Source: Bacillota bacterium (GTDB lineage: Bacteria > Bacillota > UBA4882 > UBA8346). From it: a DNA stretch of 64,000 nt. This document shows, in pieces, positions 44,426 through 51,806 of the stretch (positions are counted from its first letter, which is position 1; each line of letters begins with the position of its first letter). Made by a program: the position numbers and the translations under genes. Under the pieces are notes generated by a model that worked only from the letters and a program-made list of their open reading frames with translations, was not told where the DNA came from and ran no database searches. The stretch covers positions 10,724-74,723 of the forward strand of contig JAEZJQ010000016.1 of the NCBI GenBank assembly GCA_023436305.1, in the 5' to 3' direction.

Positions 44426-45244
44426 ATGCGGAATCTCTGGAAAGGGGCCATAAGTTTCGGGCTGGTGAATGTCCCGGTGAAGCTTTATACCGCCACCGAA
44501 AAAAAGGAGATTAAATTCAATTATCTTCATGAAAAATGCAAAACCCCCATCAAATATGAACGGCGCTGTCCCACCTGCAATGTGGAGGTTTCTTCGGAAG
44601 AGATCGTCTGGGGTTATGAATTTGAAAAAGGGCAATATGTGGTTTTAAAAGAGGAAGATTTCGCCAAAATTCCCGATGAGGGCGGCAAGACTATCGATAT
44701 CGTCGATTTTGTCGATCTACAGGAAATCGATCCCATCTACTTTGAAAAAAGCTATTATCTGGAACCCGCTCAGGGCGGCGAAAAAGCTTACGCTCTTTTA
44801 AAAAGAGCCATGCGGGAGACAGGAAAAATCGCCGTCGCCAAAGTGATTATTCGCTCCAAGGAATCCCTGGCCGTGCTCCGGGTATACCAGAATGCGCTAC
44901 TGATGGCTGTAATTTTCTACCCCGATGAAATCCGCGCCACCACCGGACTCACCGGCATCCAAACCGAACCGGCGCTCCATGATAACGAGATTAAAATGGC
45001 CAACAATTTGATCGCCAATCTCTCCAGCCATTTCGATCCCCAAAAATATACCAACCGTTACCGGGAAGACTTAATGGCCGTAATCCAAAGCAAAATCAGC
45101 GGTGGCGAAATCACCCAAACCCCGGGACGCGAAACCGGCAAGATCATCGATCTCATGGAAGCCTTACGCGCCAGTATCGCTGCCACCGAAAAGCAGCCAC
45201 CGGAGAAGCCCGCCAAAACTCGGGAGAGGATTAAAACCGGCTAG
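44426..45244 (+). CDS. ku: Ku protein (bacterial non-homologous end joining)
   Basis: A DNA-end-binding homodimer that recruits ligase LigD. It is 272 residues. It opens RNLWKGAISFGLVNVPVKLYTAT, with a CxxC-like KCKTPIKYERRCPTC and the core GYEFEKGQYVVL and KYTNRYREDL. The C-terminus is lysine/proline rich. ATG 44426 lies six bases after GAGGTGA. ligD is not in the window. Its stop codon TAG lies inside the left arm of a small inverted-repeat element. Confidence 0.95.
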   Translation: MRNLWKGAISFGLVNVPVKLYTATEKKEIKFNYLHEKCKTPIKYERRCPTCNVEVSSEEIVWGYEFEKGQYVVLKEEDFAKIPDEGGKTIDIVDFVDLQEIDPIYFEKSYYLEPAQGGEKAYALLKRAMRETGKIAVAKVIIRSKESLAVLRVYQNALLMAVIFYPDEIRATTGLTGIQTEPALHDNEIKMANNLIANLSSHFDPQKYTNRYREDLMAVIQSKISGGEITQTPGRETGKIIDLMEALRASIAATEKQPPEKPAKTRERIKTG

Positions 45245-45292
45245 AAGTCTGTGCGAGTAACACTTTTTAATAGCTTCACAGACTCCTAGTCT
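45241..45292. mobile_element. Short copy of a MITE-like inverted-repeat element
   Basis: CTAGAAGTCTGTG (45241-45253) is the inverted repeat, with one mismatch, of CACAGACTCCTAG (45277-45289). Between them lies AGTAACACTTTTTAATAGCTT, one base different from the longer copy at 57511-57630. It supplies the stop codon of ku. The rest of 45293-45428 holds no gene. Confidence 0.6.
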
Positions 45293-45428
45293 AAAATGGC
45301 ATTAACCCGGTGTCACTTCACCGCCAATTTACGCCTTGGCCATTTCCGGCGATTTCATAAAAGAAGACATTGAGTATAATATTCATCGCTTGTTTCCCAT
45401 TCGACTCATAAATGACTTTACCGGCATT

Positions 45429-45926
45429 TTACGATGTCCCTTCCTTCAGCCATTTAAAATTAAATCGGGGAATTTTGGAATCGGTAGTTATTTTTACCGA
45501 TAAAACTTTATAAAAAAACTTTCCACCCGGCGCTTCAACGGCAATATTATCTCCTATTTTTCTTAAAAGTAACGCTTTACCCATGGGCGATAAAAATGAA
45601 ATATCATTTATATCGATTTTTGGCTTAAGCGGCGAAATCAATTTGTAACGATAGGTTTTACAGCTATCGGCATCCTCGACCATCACCTCACTGCCGATAA
45701 CGACATAAGGAAAATCGTTGTTTGCCGTTTCCACGGTTGAAATATTACGAATCATATCTCCAAGTCGCCCTATATAATCATTCAAAATCCATTTTACTTC
45801 ATCGGCTTCTTTGGATGGTTCGGGAAAAAAATCATCCATTATGCGATAAATTCCCTCTTCAATTTCCAACAAGTTGGCAAGTAACGAATCAAAGGCATCT
45901 TTTGTCAAAAAAATGGGTTGATTCAT
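45429..45926 (-). CDS. GreA/GreB-family C-terminal domain protein
   Basis: 165 residues. A helical N-terminal ~70 residues lead into a GreA/GreB C-terminal FKBP-like domain (FPYVVIGSEVMVEDADSCKTYRYKLISP...SFLSPMGKALLLRKIGDNIAVEAPGG). That domain binds RNA polymerase near its secondary channel. The N-terminal part lacks the usual GreA coiled-coil acidic tip, so it may be a regulator like Rnk or TraR-type proteins rather than a cleavage factor. ATG 45926 follows AAAGGAG. Confidence 0.78.
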   Translation of the reverse strand: MNQPIFLTKDAFDSLLANLLEIEEGIYRIMDDFFPEPSKEADEVKWILNDYIGRLGDMIRNISTVETANNDFPYVVIGSEVMVEDADSCKTYRYKLISPLKPKIDINDISFLSPMGKALLLRKIGDNIAVEAPGGKFFYKVLSVKITTDSKIPRFNFKWLKEGTS

Positions 45927-46479
45927 CGGTAACTCCTTTCATAATTCATATTTTGGGGGAAATATATAATTCCAAATATGGTGTATACAACCATTCTGAT
46001 TGTCGATACTTGTATATAAATAATTTTCAATTGTTCATGAATACTACAAATCGAATATACAAAAACCATTTAATGTAAAAGAGGTATAAATAAAACACAA
46101 GGACATTTCGTCCAAAGACGAATGTCCTCTTTAAATATTAAAATATCTATTTTGTGAAAAATTATCTTATAAAAGCGCAGGAACATTTTAATGAAACAAA
46201 ATGCCATTGGTAATATTCTATCATAATATACAGCGGTTGTAAATAGTGGAATCGTATTCCTTTTAATTGAAATGCATAAATTAAATGGATTCAGTTCAAT
46301 TAAATGGTTTTCTATGACTCAACGATTACCGGTGAAAGCCTTTAATTTCAGAGCTTTTTTGATTCTATCATCGCTGCGAAATCCAAGTAGCCATAATTAG
46401 TATTGACTCTGGCCATAAAACTCCGAATGATTTTTTCATTCAATCAAATATAGCCTCTTTTTAATTGAATACTTTAAAG
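45927..46479. other. Gene-free AT-rich stretch with one hairpin
   Basis: No ORF with a ribosome site is seen. A 12-bp stem with one bulge at 46100-46128 (AGGACATT... with ...ATGTCCT) is followed on minus by a T-rich run and could end a minus-strand transcript. Base composition is lower in GC than the surroundings, as in decayed DNA. Confidence 0.5.
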
Positions 46480-46779
46480 CTAAGCTTCAGGTAGTTTTTT
46501 AGTCAACCACTGAAGTACTTCGGCCGATGCCAGACCAAATATCGAAGTTGATATAAAATGGGAAACCACATTTTACCAAGGAACTTTTTGCATCAATGGC
46601 AATTTATCCATCAAACCGACGGCAAAAATGGCAAGCCATAACCCAATCGCAACAGGTTCTATTAAAAAGAAAAAGGCGGGACCGTCAAATACTTTTCCCA
46701 TGGCAAGGAATAGAATCTCTTCCAGGACCAAAACGGTTATCAACGGAATGTGTACGGAATTACCTTCCGCAAATATCAA
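46480..46779 (-). pseudogene. Broken small membrane-protein gene with an in-frame stop
   Basis: A frame from TTG 46779 encodes about 68 residues with two hydrophobic segments (LITVLVLEEILFLAM and FFFLIEPVAIGLWLAIFAVGLM). It meets TAA at 46573 and then stays open in the same frame for 30 more coding codons, reading FISTSIFGLASAEVLQWLTKKL to a TAG at 46480. The continued sense sequence suggests one ~100-residue protein interrupted by a nonsense codon. There is no ribosome site, and a terminator lies directly before the start. I do not know the family. Confidence 0.4.
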
Positions 46780-46782
46780 TGT

Positions 46783-46814
46783 AAAAAGCCAGCTCTTTAC
46801 AGATCTGGCTTTTT
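46783..46814 (-). terminator. Terminator after the DUF6448 gene
   Basis: A 10-bp stem (AAAAAGCCAG 46783-46792 with CTGGCTTTTT 46805-46814) with T runs on both strands. It is bidirectional and about 145 bases past the stop of the minus-strand gene at 46958. Confidence 0.75.
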
Positions 46815-46957
46815 ATATGACTAGGCGCACCAGCACGATTAACTTTACGAGCAATTATATTTCAATATATCAACCTCTGGTAAAGGATGTGAAATTCATC
46901 ATACATACAGCCTACTTTTGTCACCTGTACATAATAAATTTTATCGATGGAAAGATA

Positions 46958-47584
46958 CTAATGCTGGTGCGGCTTTGTTTTTACAACTCCCTCATCGCCA
47001 TGAGCAGTCTCACTGATAAGAATATGGATTTGTTCCACATAATGCACATATTCCACATAAGCTTCCACATACTCCCTGCCGGCACTGGCACTGTCATTGG
47101 CATGTTTTTTCTTCTCCAGGACTTGCTGAAAACGTTTCCTGATTCCTTCTTCCGCCTTATTGGCGATTTCCTTGGATAATTCATCAACTTTTCCAGTGGC
47201 TAAAGCCCGGTCACTTGCCGCGACCACCGGTTCAACCGTTCCGGCGGGTTTTAGTCCACTATACGGCGCGCCTTCTCCCGCGCGGTGCAACCGGATCAGG
47301 GTTTCAAAGAAATAATTATCAGCCAGTTCTTTTGCTTCCGGTCCCTTGACTCTAACTGTTAATGTTTTTTGGAAAACCGCCCGGATTTCATTCTCATATT
47401 CTTTTTGGACCCATTTGAGCACCGGAGTGACCTCTTTTTGCTCGAGAGCCTTTCTAGCTTCCGTGACCACAGGACCATCCAAAGCATCGCAATGCGCTTC
47501 CGTTTTTAACGGGATCAGGGCCAAACTACCAACGAAAACAATGACTACGAATAAACTTTTTAAAAATCTTTTGTTGTTTGTCAT
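46958..47584 (-). CDS. Secreted DUF6448 family protein
   Basis: 208 residues with a signal peptide (SLFVVIVFVGSLALIPLKTEA, cut near TEA-HC). The mature part begins HCDALDGPVVTEARKAL, and YFFETLIRLHRAGEGAPYSGLKPAG near residue 95 is typical of DUF6448. The C-terminus is rich in histidine and acidic residues (YVHYVEQIHI...HQH), which suggests metal binding. Function is unknown. ATG 47584 follows GGGAGA. Monocistronic. Confidence 0.82.
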   Translation of the reverse strand: MTNNKRFLKSLFVVIVFVGSLALIPLKTEAHCDALDGPVVTEARKALEQKEVTPVLKWVQKEYENEIRAVFQKTLTVRVKGPEAKELADNYFFETLIRLHRAGEGAPYSGLKPAGTVEPVVAASDRALATGKVDELSKEIANKAEEGIRKRFQQVLEKKKHANDSASAGREYVEAYVEYVHYVEQIHILISETAHGDEGVVKTKPHQH

Positions 47585-47804
47585 CGAAAGAATCTCCCTT
47601 CATAATGTATTCTTATTATTAGCTTTCATGGTTTAATAATAGAGTATTATAAAGAAAAAAACTGTGAGGCGGATCACAGTTTTAAAAATTCTTCTTTTAA
47701 ATAAACTGTTTATTGAATTGTCATGTTCTTCATCGTCCAAATCGGGTTAATCCGATAAAAAAGAAGCAAGATTTGTATGGAATTGCTGATGTGATAAAAA
47801 ATAA

Positions 47805-47838
47805 TAACGGCCATGATACCATGAACGTTACTTTTTTT
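47805..47838 (-). terminator. Terminator after the 64-aa gene
   Basis: TAACG and CGTTA arms (47805-47809 with 47826-47830) with an inner ATG/CAT pair form the stem. T-rich runs follow on both strands, and it is 35 bases past the minus-strand stop. The 47585-47804 stretch holds no gene. Confidence 0.5.
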
Positions 47839-47864
47839 TACCTGCTTACGAACCGGGGTATATA

Positions 47865-48059
47865 TTAGTAACGACAATGAACTCGGTTTAATTCATCCAA
47901 AACCGGGTTCTTCTCCGTGACCAACAGGGCTTCTCCAAGAAATGCCCTGGCGGTGGCTTCATAAGAAGCCGGTTCTTCACTGTCCGCCAGCAATTGTTTC
48001 AGGTAATCCCATTGTAATTGTAAACGAAGTTGGATAATACGCCCGTCGCTTTTTGACAT
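47865..48059 (-). CDS. Small helical protein of unknown function
   Basis: 64 residues, predicted mostly helical (IIQLRLQLQWDYLKQLL, SYEATARAFLGEALLVTEK). It vaguely recalls the YaaL/DUF2508 type in size and pattern but I would not assign it. ATG 48059 follows GAGGCGA with good spacing, and a terminator follows, so it is likely a real gene. Confidence 0.6.
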   Translation of the reverse strand: MSKSDGRIIQLRLQLQWDYLKQLLADSEEPASYEATARAFLGEALLVTEKNPVLDELNRVHCRY

Positions 48060-48227
48060 ATTCGCCTCACATTGGTAATGGTTGCCACGATAAATAGTTC
48101 ATTCGGTTGTTCCATAGCCTTTCGTTACAATACCCATCATGTTCGCGTTAGTTTACCAAAGAAATTCTTGATTCATCTTCTAAATCCTTCTTAGAAAATA
48201 CGGCATTTTCATTTATAATCCGAAATT

Positions 48228-48677
48228 TTACCGGCCCTCGGAGATCTCATCCGGTAATTCATTAACATCCCCGGCCAGACACGGGTAATAACGGGCCAGA
48301 TTTTCCCCGGCCAACCGAATCCCCAGACAGACTCCCTCTAGAAATTTACCGGCACGGAATAATTGTTCCATCCCGGCTTTGGTTTCATCCCAAAAACCGG
48401 ACGGCACTGCCCGGTGAATCCCCTCATCACCGATGATCGCGAATTTCCGGTCCTTAACCGCCAAATAAATTAAGACTCCGTTATGCAACTCGGTATTGGC
48501 CATGCCTAAATTTTTGAATACCGTTTCCGCTCTGACCACCGGATCAATACCAGAACAGCTTTCAACATGCACCCGGATCTCCCCTGATGTATTTTTTTCA
48601 GCATCACCGATAGCGTTCAGGATGGCTTCTTTTTCCCGGGCTTTAAAAAAACTTCGTGTATGAATGATCTGAAACAA
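48228..48677 (-). CDS. TPM-domain protein (short form)
   Basis: About 149 residues. A TPM domain (also called TPM_phosphatase or repair-of-photosystem fold) begins near ARE-KEAILNAIGDAEKNTSGEIRVHVES and continues through GMANTELHNGVLIYLAVKDRKFAIIGDEGIH. There is no membrane anchor. The start is probably TTG 48677, six bases after GGGAGGG; GTG 48692 is in the site. It follows the long TPM gene, and lemA is upstream; this trio is a common cluster whose role is unclear. Confidence 0.8.
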   Translation of the reverse strand: MFQIIHTRSFFKAREKEAILNAIGDAEKNTSGEIRVHVESCSGIDPVVRAETVFKNLGMANTELHNGVLIYLAVKDRKFAIIGDEGIHRAVPSGFWDETKAGMEQLFRAGKFLEGVCLGIRLAGENLARYYPCLAGDVNELPDEISEGR

Positions 48678-48692
48678 ATTATTCCCTCCCAC

Positions 48693-49463
48693 CTACCAAC
48701 TTCCACCGGCGCCACCGCCACCAAAACCGCCTCCACCGCCCCTGAAACCGCTGCCGGAACCACCCGAAAAGCCACCGCCTCCACCGCCCCAGAACCACGG
48801 TTCACTGTAACCCCGCCGGATGCGCCGGTTATTGCGGGAATTTCCAAACAATGAAGAGATCACAAACAACAACACGATGATAATTATCAGCGGCAATGAC
48901 GACCGGCCTGTTTTGGGCTGAACGGGCATTTCGGATATTTGGCCGGTTGGCAGCTGATAATCGGGAGTAATTGCCGTAATTAAAGCATAAACTCCGGCGG
49001 CAATCCCCGAATTATAATCACCCGCTTTAAAATAAGGAGTGATCTGCTCCCGGTAAATCGTTCCCGCTTTGCCGTCCGGTACTTGCTCCTCAAGCCCATA
49101 ACCGACTTCAATTCTGATTTTTCGATCCTGCAAGGCCACCATTAAAATAATCCCGTTATCTTTGCCTTTTTGGCCGGGTTTATTTAAACTAAACAAGCTT
49201 TCGGTAAAATCAATATAGTCTTCCCCTTCCAGACTGGGGACAGTTACCACTAAAATCTGGTTACTCGTTTGTTTGTCATATTCCGAGAGTAAATAGGAAA
49301 GCTGATCACGGGTAGTTTCCGAAAGAATCCCGGCTTGATCGGTAACATATTCCCGGATCGTAAACGGTTTCAGCCCAAAGGCCGCAACACTTACCGCCAA
49401 TATGAAAATAGCGGCCAATACTATCGCTAGCCCATATTTAAGTGGGCGAATTCGTTTTAACAT
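48693..49463 (-). CDS. TPM-domain membrane protein with glycine-rich tail (YgcG-like)
   Basis: 256 residues. A signal or anchor (LAIVLAAIFILAVSVAAFG) precedes a TPM domain (VTDQAGILSETTRDQLSYLLSEYD, ILVVTVPSLEGEDYIDF, GIILMVALQDRKIRIEVGYGLE). A second membrane segment (SSLPLIIIIVLLFVISSLF) follows, then a tail of GG, SG and RG repeats ending GGAGGSW. It is typical of the LemA-associated YgcG family. ATG 49463 follows GGAGG. Confidence 0.87.
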   Translation of the reverse strand: MLKRIRPLKYGLAIVLAAIFILAVSVAAFGLKPFTIREYVTDQAGILSETTRDQLSYLLSEYDKQTSNQILVVTVPSLEGEDYIDFTESLFSLNKPGQKGKDNGIILMVALQDRKIRIEVGYGLEEQVPDGKAGTIYREQITPYFKAGDYNSGIAAGVYALITAITPDYQLPTGQISEMPVQPKTGRSSLPLIIIIVLLFVISSLFGNSRNNRRIRRGYSEPWFWGGGGGGFSGGSGSGFRGGGGGFGGGGAGGSW

Positions 49464-49544
49464 TAAAACCTCCAGGCGTAATATCTAAGTCTCATCGACG
49501 AGAAAGCCGATTGGCGAGAAAACTATTCAGTAACTCTCAGTAAC

Positions 49545-50123
49545 TCATTCACCGAAATCAACCGTGGGATTTTCTTTGGCGGTTTGCGGCACCTCAAAAT
49601 AATCCCTGGCGGATAATCCCATCATCCCAGCCACAATACTCCCCGGGAACATAACGATTTTTTTATTATAACCTCCGACCAGATCGTTATACCGCTTTCG
49701 TTCCAACGCTAACCGGTTCTCAGTTCCAGCCAGTTCATCCATGAGTTTGTTAAATTGTTCATTGGCTTTTAACTGGGGGTAATTCTCCACCACCATTAAC
49801 AAACGCCCCAAAGCCGCTTCAAAATTACTGTTGGCCGCCGATTTTTCCTTCATGGAACCCGCTTGCATCAATTGATTCCGGGCATTATTCAAATTAGTGA
49901 AGACATCTTTTTCATGTTTAGCGTAGCCTTTCACGGTATTCACCAGATTGGGAATTAAATCATGACGCCGCAGCAACATATTATCGACCTGTTTAAGCTG
50001 GTTGTCAACATCGATTCCAGCCGATTTAAAACCATTGGAATAACTGATATACATTCCAAATGGAATAACAATTAATAAAATAATGATTACCAATACCACT
50101 AACCAGCCCATCGACTTATTCAT
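49545..50123 (-). CDS. lemA: LemA family protein
   Basis: 192 residues. An N-terminal membrane helix (WLVVLVIIILLIVIPFGMYI) is followed by the helical LemA domain: YNGFKSAGIDVDNQLKQVDNMLLRRHDLIPNLVNTVKGYAKHE in structure (seen as SNGFKSAG, RRHDLIPNLVNTVKGY), then AENYPQLKANEQF-like VENYPQLKANEQFNKLMDEL and ERKRYND. Function is not established. It heads the lemA-TPM-TPM cluster. ATG 50123 follows GGAGGG. Confidence 0.92.
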   Translation of the reverse strand: MNKSMGWLVVLVIIILLIVIPFGMYISYSNGFKSAGIDVDNQLKQVDNMLLRRHDLIPNLVNTVKGYAKHEKDVFTNLNNARNQLMQAGSMKEKSAANSNFEAALGRLLMVVENYPQLKANEQFNKLMDELAGTENRLALERKRYNDLVGGYNKKIVMFPGSIVAGMMGLSARDYFEVPQTAKENPTVDFGE

Positions 50124-50190
50124 CGATATCCCTCCACTGTAATATTAGTATTTGTAACGGAATCAATGGCTGAAAGTTTCATTGCCCAAA

Positions 50191-51255
50191 TTAATTGCGT
50201 AACGCTTCCACGATATATTTGGTCAAATCTGCTTTTAAATCGATATCCACCGGTTCCGGAATACTCTCCCCGTCTTTATTAAAAATCACTTTGACCTGCG
50301 GACGGGCGGGTAAATCCTCATAGATCTTCACCACCACCGCTTTTTCTCCTGTATTCAGCAACACGGTTGATCCCACCGGAAAGGGCGCTACTCTTTGCAG
50401 GAAAATCCGGCTGAATTCCGGATCGTAACGGTTCTTTCCTTTATCACGGATGAACTCAATGGTTTCATGCGGCAAAAAACGTTTCCGGTAAATCCGGTCG
50501 GTGGACAGTGAATCAAATACGTCGGCCAGGGATACGATTCGGGCAAACTCATGAATCATATTCCCTTTCAGTCCACGCGGATAACCGGAACCGTCATAAT
50601 TTTCATGATGCTGCCAGGCAACATGAGCTGAAACTTTCGGAATCAGTTCATTATTACTTAATGATTCGTACCCAAAAATGGTATGTTTCTGAATCTCCAA
50701 ATATTCCATGGGAGTTAGCGGGCTGGTTTTGTTCAAGATCCGGTCGGGAACGAACACTTTGCCGATATCATGCAAAATAGCCCCAATCCCTAATTCTTTT
50801 AATTTCTGATATCCGAAATTGGCCATGATCCCCACCAGCAGCGATAGGATACATACGGCAATGCTGTGGGAAAATGTATAATCGTTCATCGCCCTAACAT
50901 CAACCAGGCTATAAATAACATGTCGGTTGGCAATCAGTTCTTCCATCATCCGGCCCACAGTTTCCACGATTTTACCGCTGTCCCAGCCGTGTTCGTTCTT
51001 AAGGTTGGTCATGGTTTCCTTGACGATTTTAGTGGCGTCGATCCGGGTTTGAACCGTCACCAGTTCATCCACCTCAATTCTGCCGATTTTATCGTCAATA
51101 ATATATACCGATGCCACTCCCAATTCTTTTAAACGCTCGATATATCTAACCGTTAACGGCATCCCTTCGGTTAATAAGACATTCCCTTCAGCCGAGTAAA
51201 CGTTTTTAGCAATTCGCATCTCTTCCTTAACATTGTCAACGGACAATAAACGCAT
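50191..51255 (-). CDS. HD-GYP domain protein (cyclic-di-GMP phosphodiesterase-like), second copy
   Basis: About 354 residues from ATG 51255 after GGGGAGG; the frame to 51405 overlaps dtd. The full HD-GYP motif set is present: ILHDIGKVFVPDRILNK, HTIFGYE, HHENYDGSGYPRGL, LADVFDSLSTDR and NRYDPEF. Unlike the paralogue at 10940-11980 it keeps the HDIGK lysine. The shared ~130-residue N-terminal region (EEMRIAKNVYSAEGNVLLTEG) lacks a known sensor fold. It probably lowers cyclic-di-GMP. Confidence 0.87.
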   Translation of the reverse strand: MRLLSVDNVKEEMRIAKNVYSAEGNVLLTEGMPLTVRYIERLKELGVASVYIIDDKIGRIEVDELVTVQTRIDATKIVKETMTNLKNEHGWDSGKIVETVGRMMEELIANRHVIYSLVDVRAMNDYTFSHSIAVCILSLLVGIMANFGYQKLKELGIGAILHDIGKVFVPDRILNKTSPLTPMEYLEIQKHTIFGYESLSNNELIPKVSAHVAWQHHENYDGSGYPRGLKGNMIHEFARIVSLADVFDSLSTDRIYRKRFLPHETIEFIRDKGKNRYDPEFSRIFLQRVAPFPVGSTVLLNTGEKAVVVKIYEDLPARPQVKVIFNKDGESIPEPVDIDLKADLTKYIVEALRN

Positions 51256-51346
51256 AATTTTTTCGGCCTCCCCGGGTCGCCATATAATTAATTCGCCTAT
51301 CGTTGAAAATTGTTCCTTGTCGCCCCGCCGGTAAATTGTCCCCCAA

Positions 51347-51796
51347 TTAAAACTGCCGTTTACTATCCACCAAAATCGTAACCGGACCGTCATTGATGAT
51401 TTCAACCATCATATGACTCCGGAAACGCCCTTTCGCCACATTCAATCCTAGTTTCAAAATTGCTTCACAAAAGGTTTCGTAAAATTTTTCGGCGGCTTCG
51501 GGCGCCGCCGCTCCGGTGAAATCCGGCCGCCGCCCTTTACGGCAATCCCCGTATAATGTAAACTGGGAAACTACCAATACAGGCAACCTCAATTCCAAAG
51601 CCGAACAATTCATCTTCCCGTCCTTATCGCTAAAAACTCTTAGATTCACAATTTTCTCCGCCAAATAAAGCGCATCATCCCTTTGGTCCTCATTTCCGAC
51701 CCCCAGCAATACTAACAACCCTGGGCCAATTTCACCGGTCACCTCGCCGCCAACAGTCACCTTACTATGTTCCACCCGTTGAACCACTGCTCTCAT
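51347..51796 (-). CDS. dtd: D-aminoacyl-tRNA deacylase
   Basis: Removes D-amino acids from tRNA. It is 149 residues. MRAVVQRVEHSKVTVGGE opens it, with VSQFTLYGDCRKGRRPDFTGAAAP (catalytic loop) and a cross-subunit GPVTILVD, a variant of the GPVT motif. It lies 10 bases behind relA. The relA-dtd pair is standard in Bacillota. Confidence 0.95.
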   Translation of the reverse strand: MRAVVQRVEHSKVTVGGEVTGEIGPGLLVLLGVGNEDQRDDALYLAEKIVNLRVFSDKDGKMNCSALELRLPVLVVSQFTLYGDCRKGRRPDFTGAAAPEAAEKFYETFCEAILKLGLNVAKGRFRSHMMVEIINDGPVTILVDSKRQF

Positions 51797-51806
51797 ATGC
51801 TTTCTC

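Noticed and set aside
44423..44428. GTG 44423 as the ku start
   Set aside because: ATG 44426, one codon later, has the better spacing to GAGGTGA.
48617..48854. Short ORFs on both strands across the glycine-rich TPM tail
   Set aside because: Low-complexity shadows of the GGN repeat, without ribosome sites.
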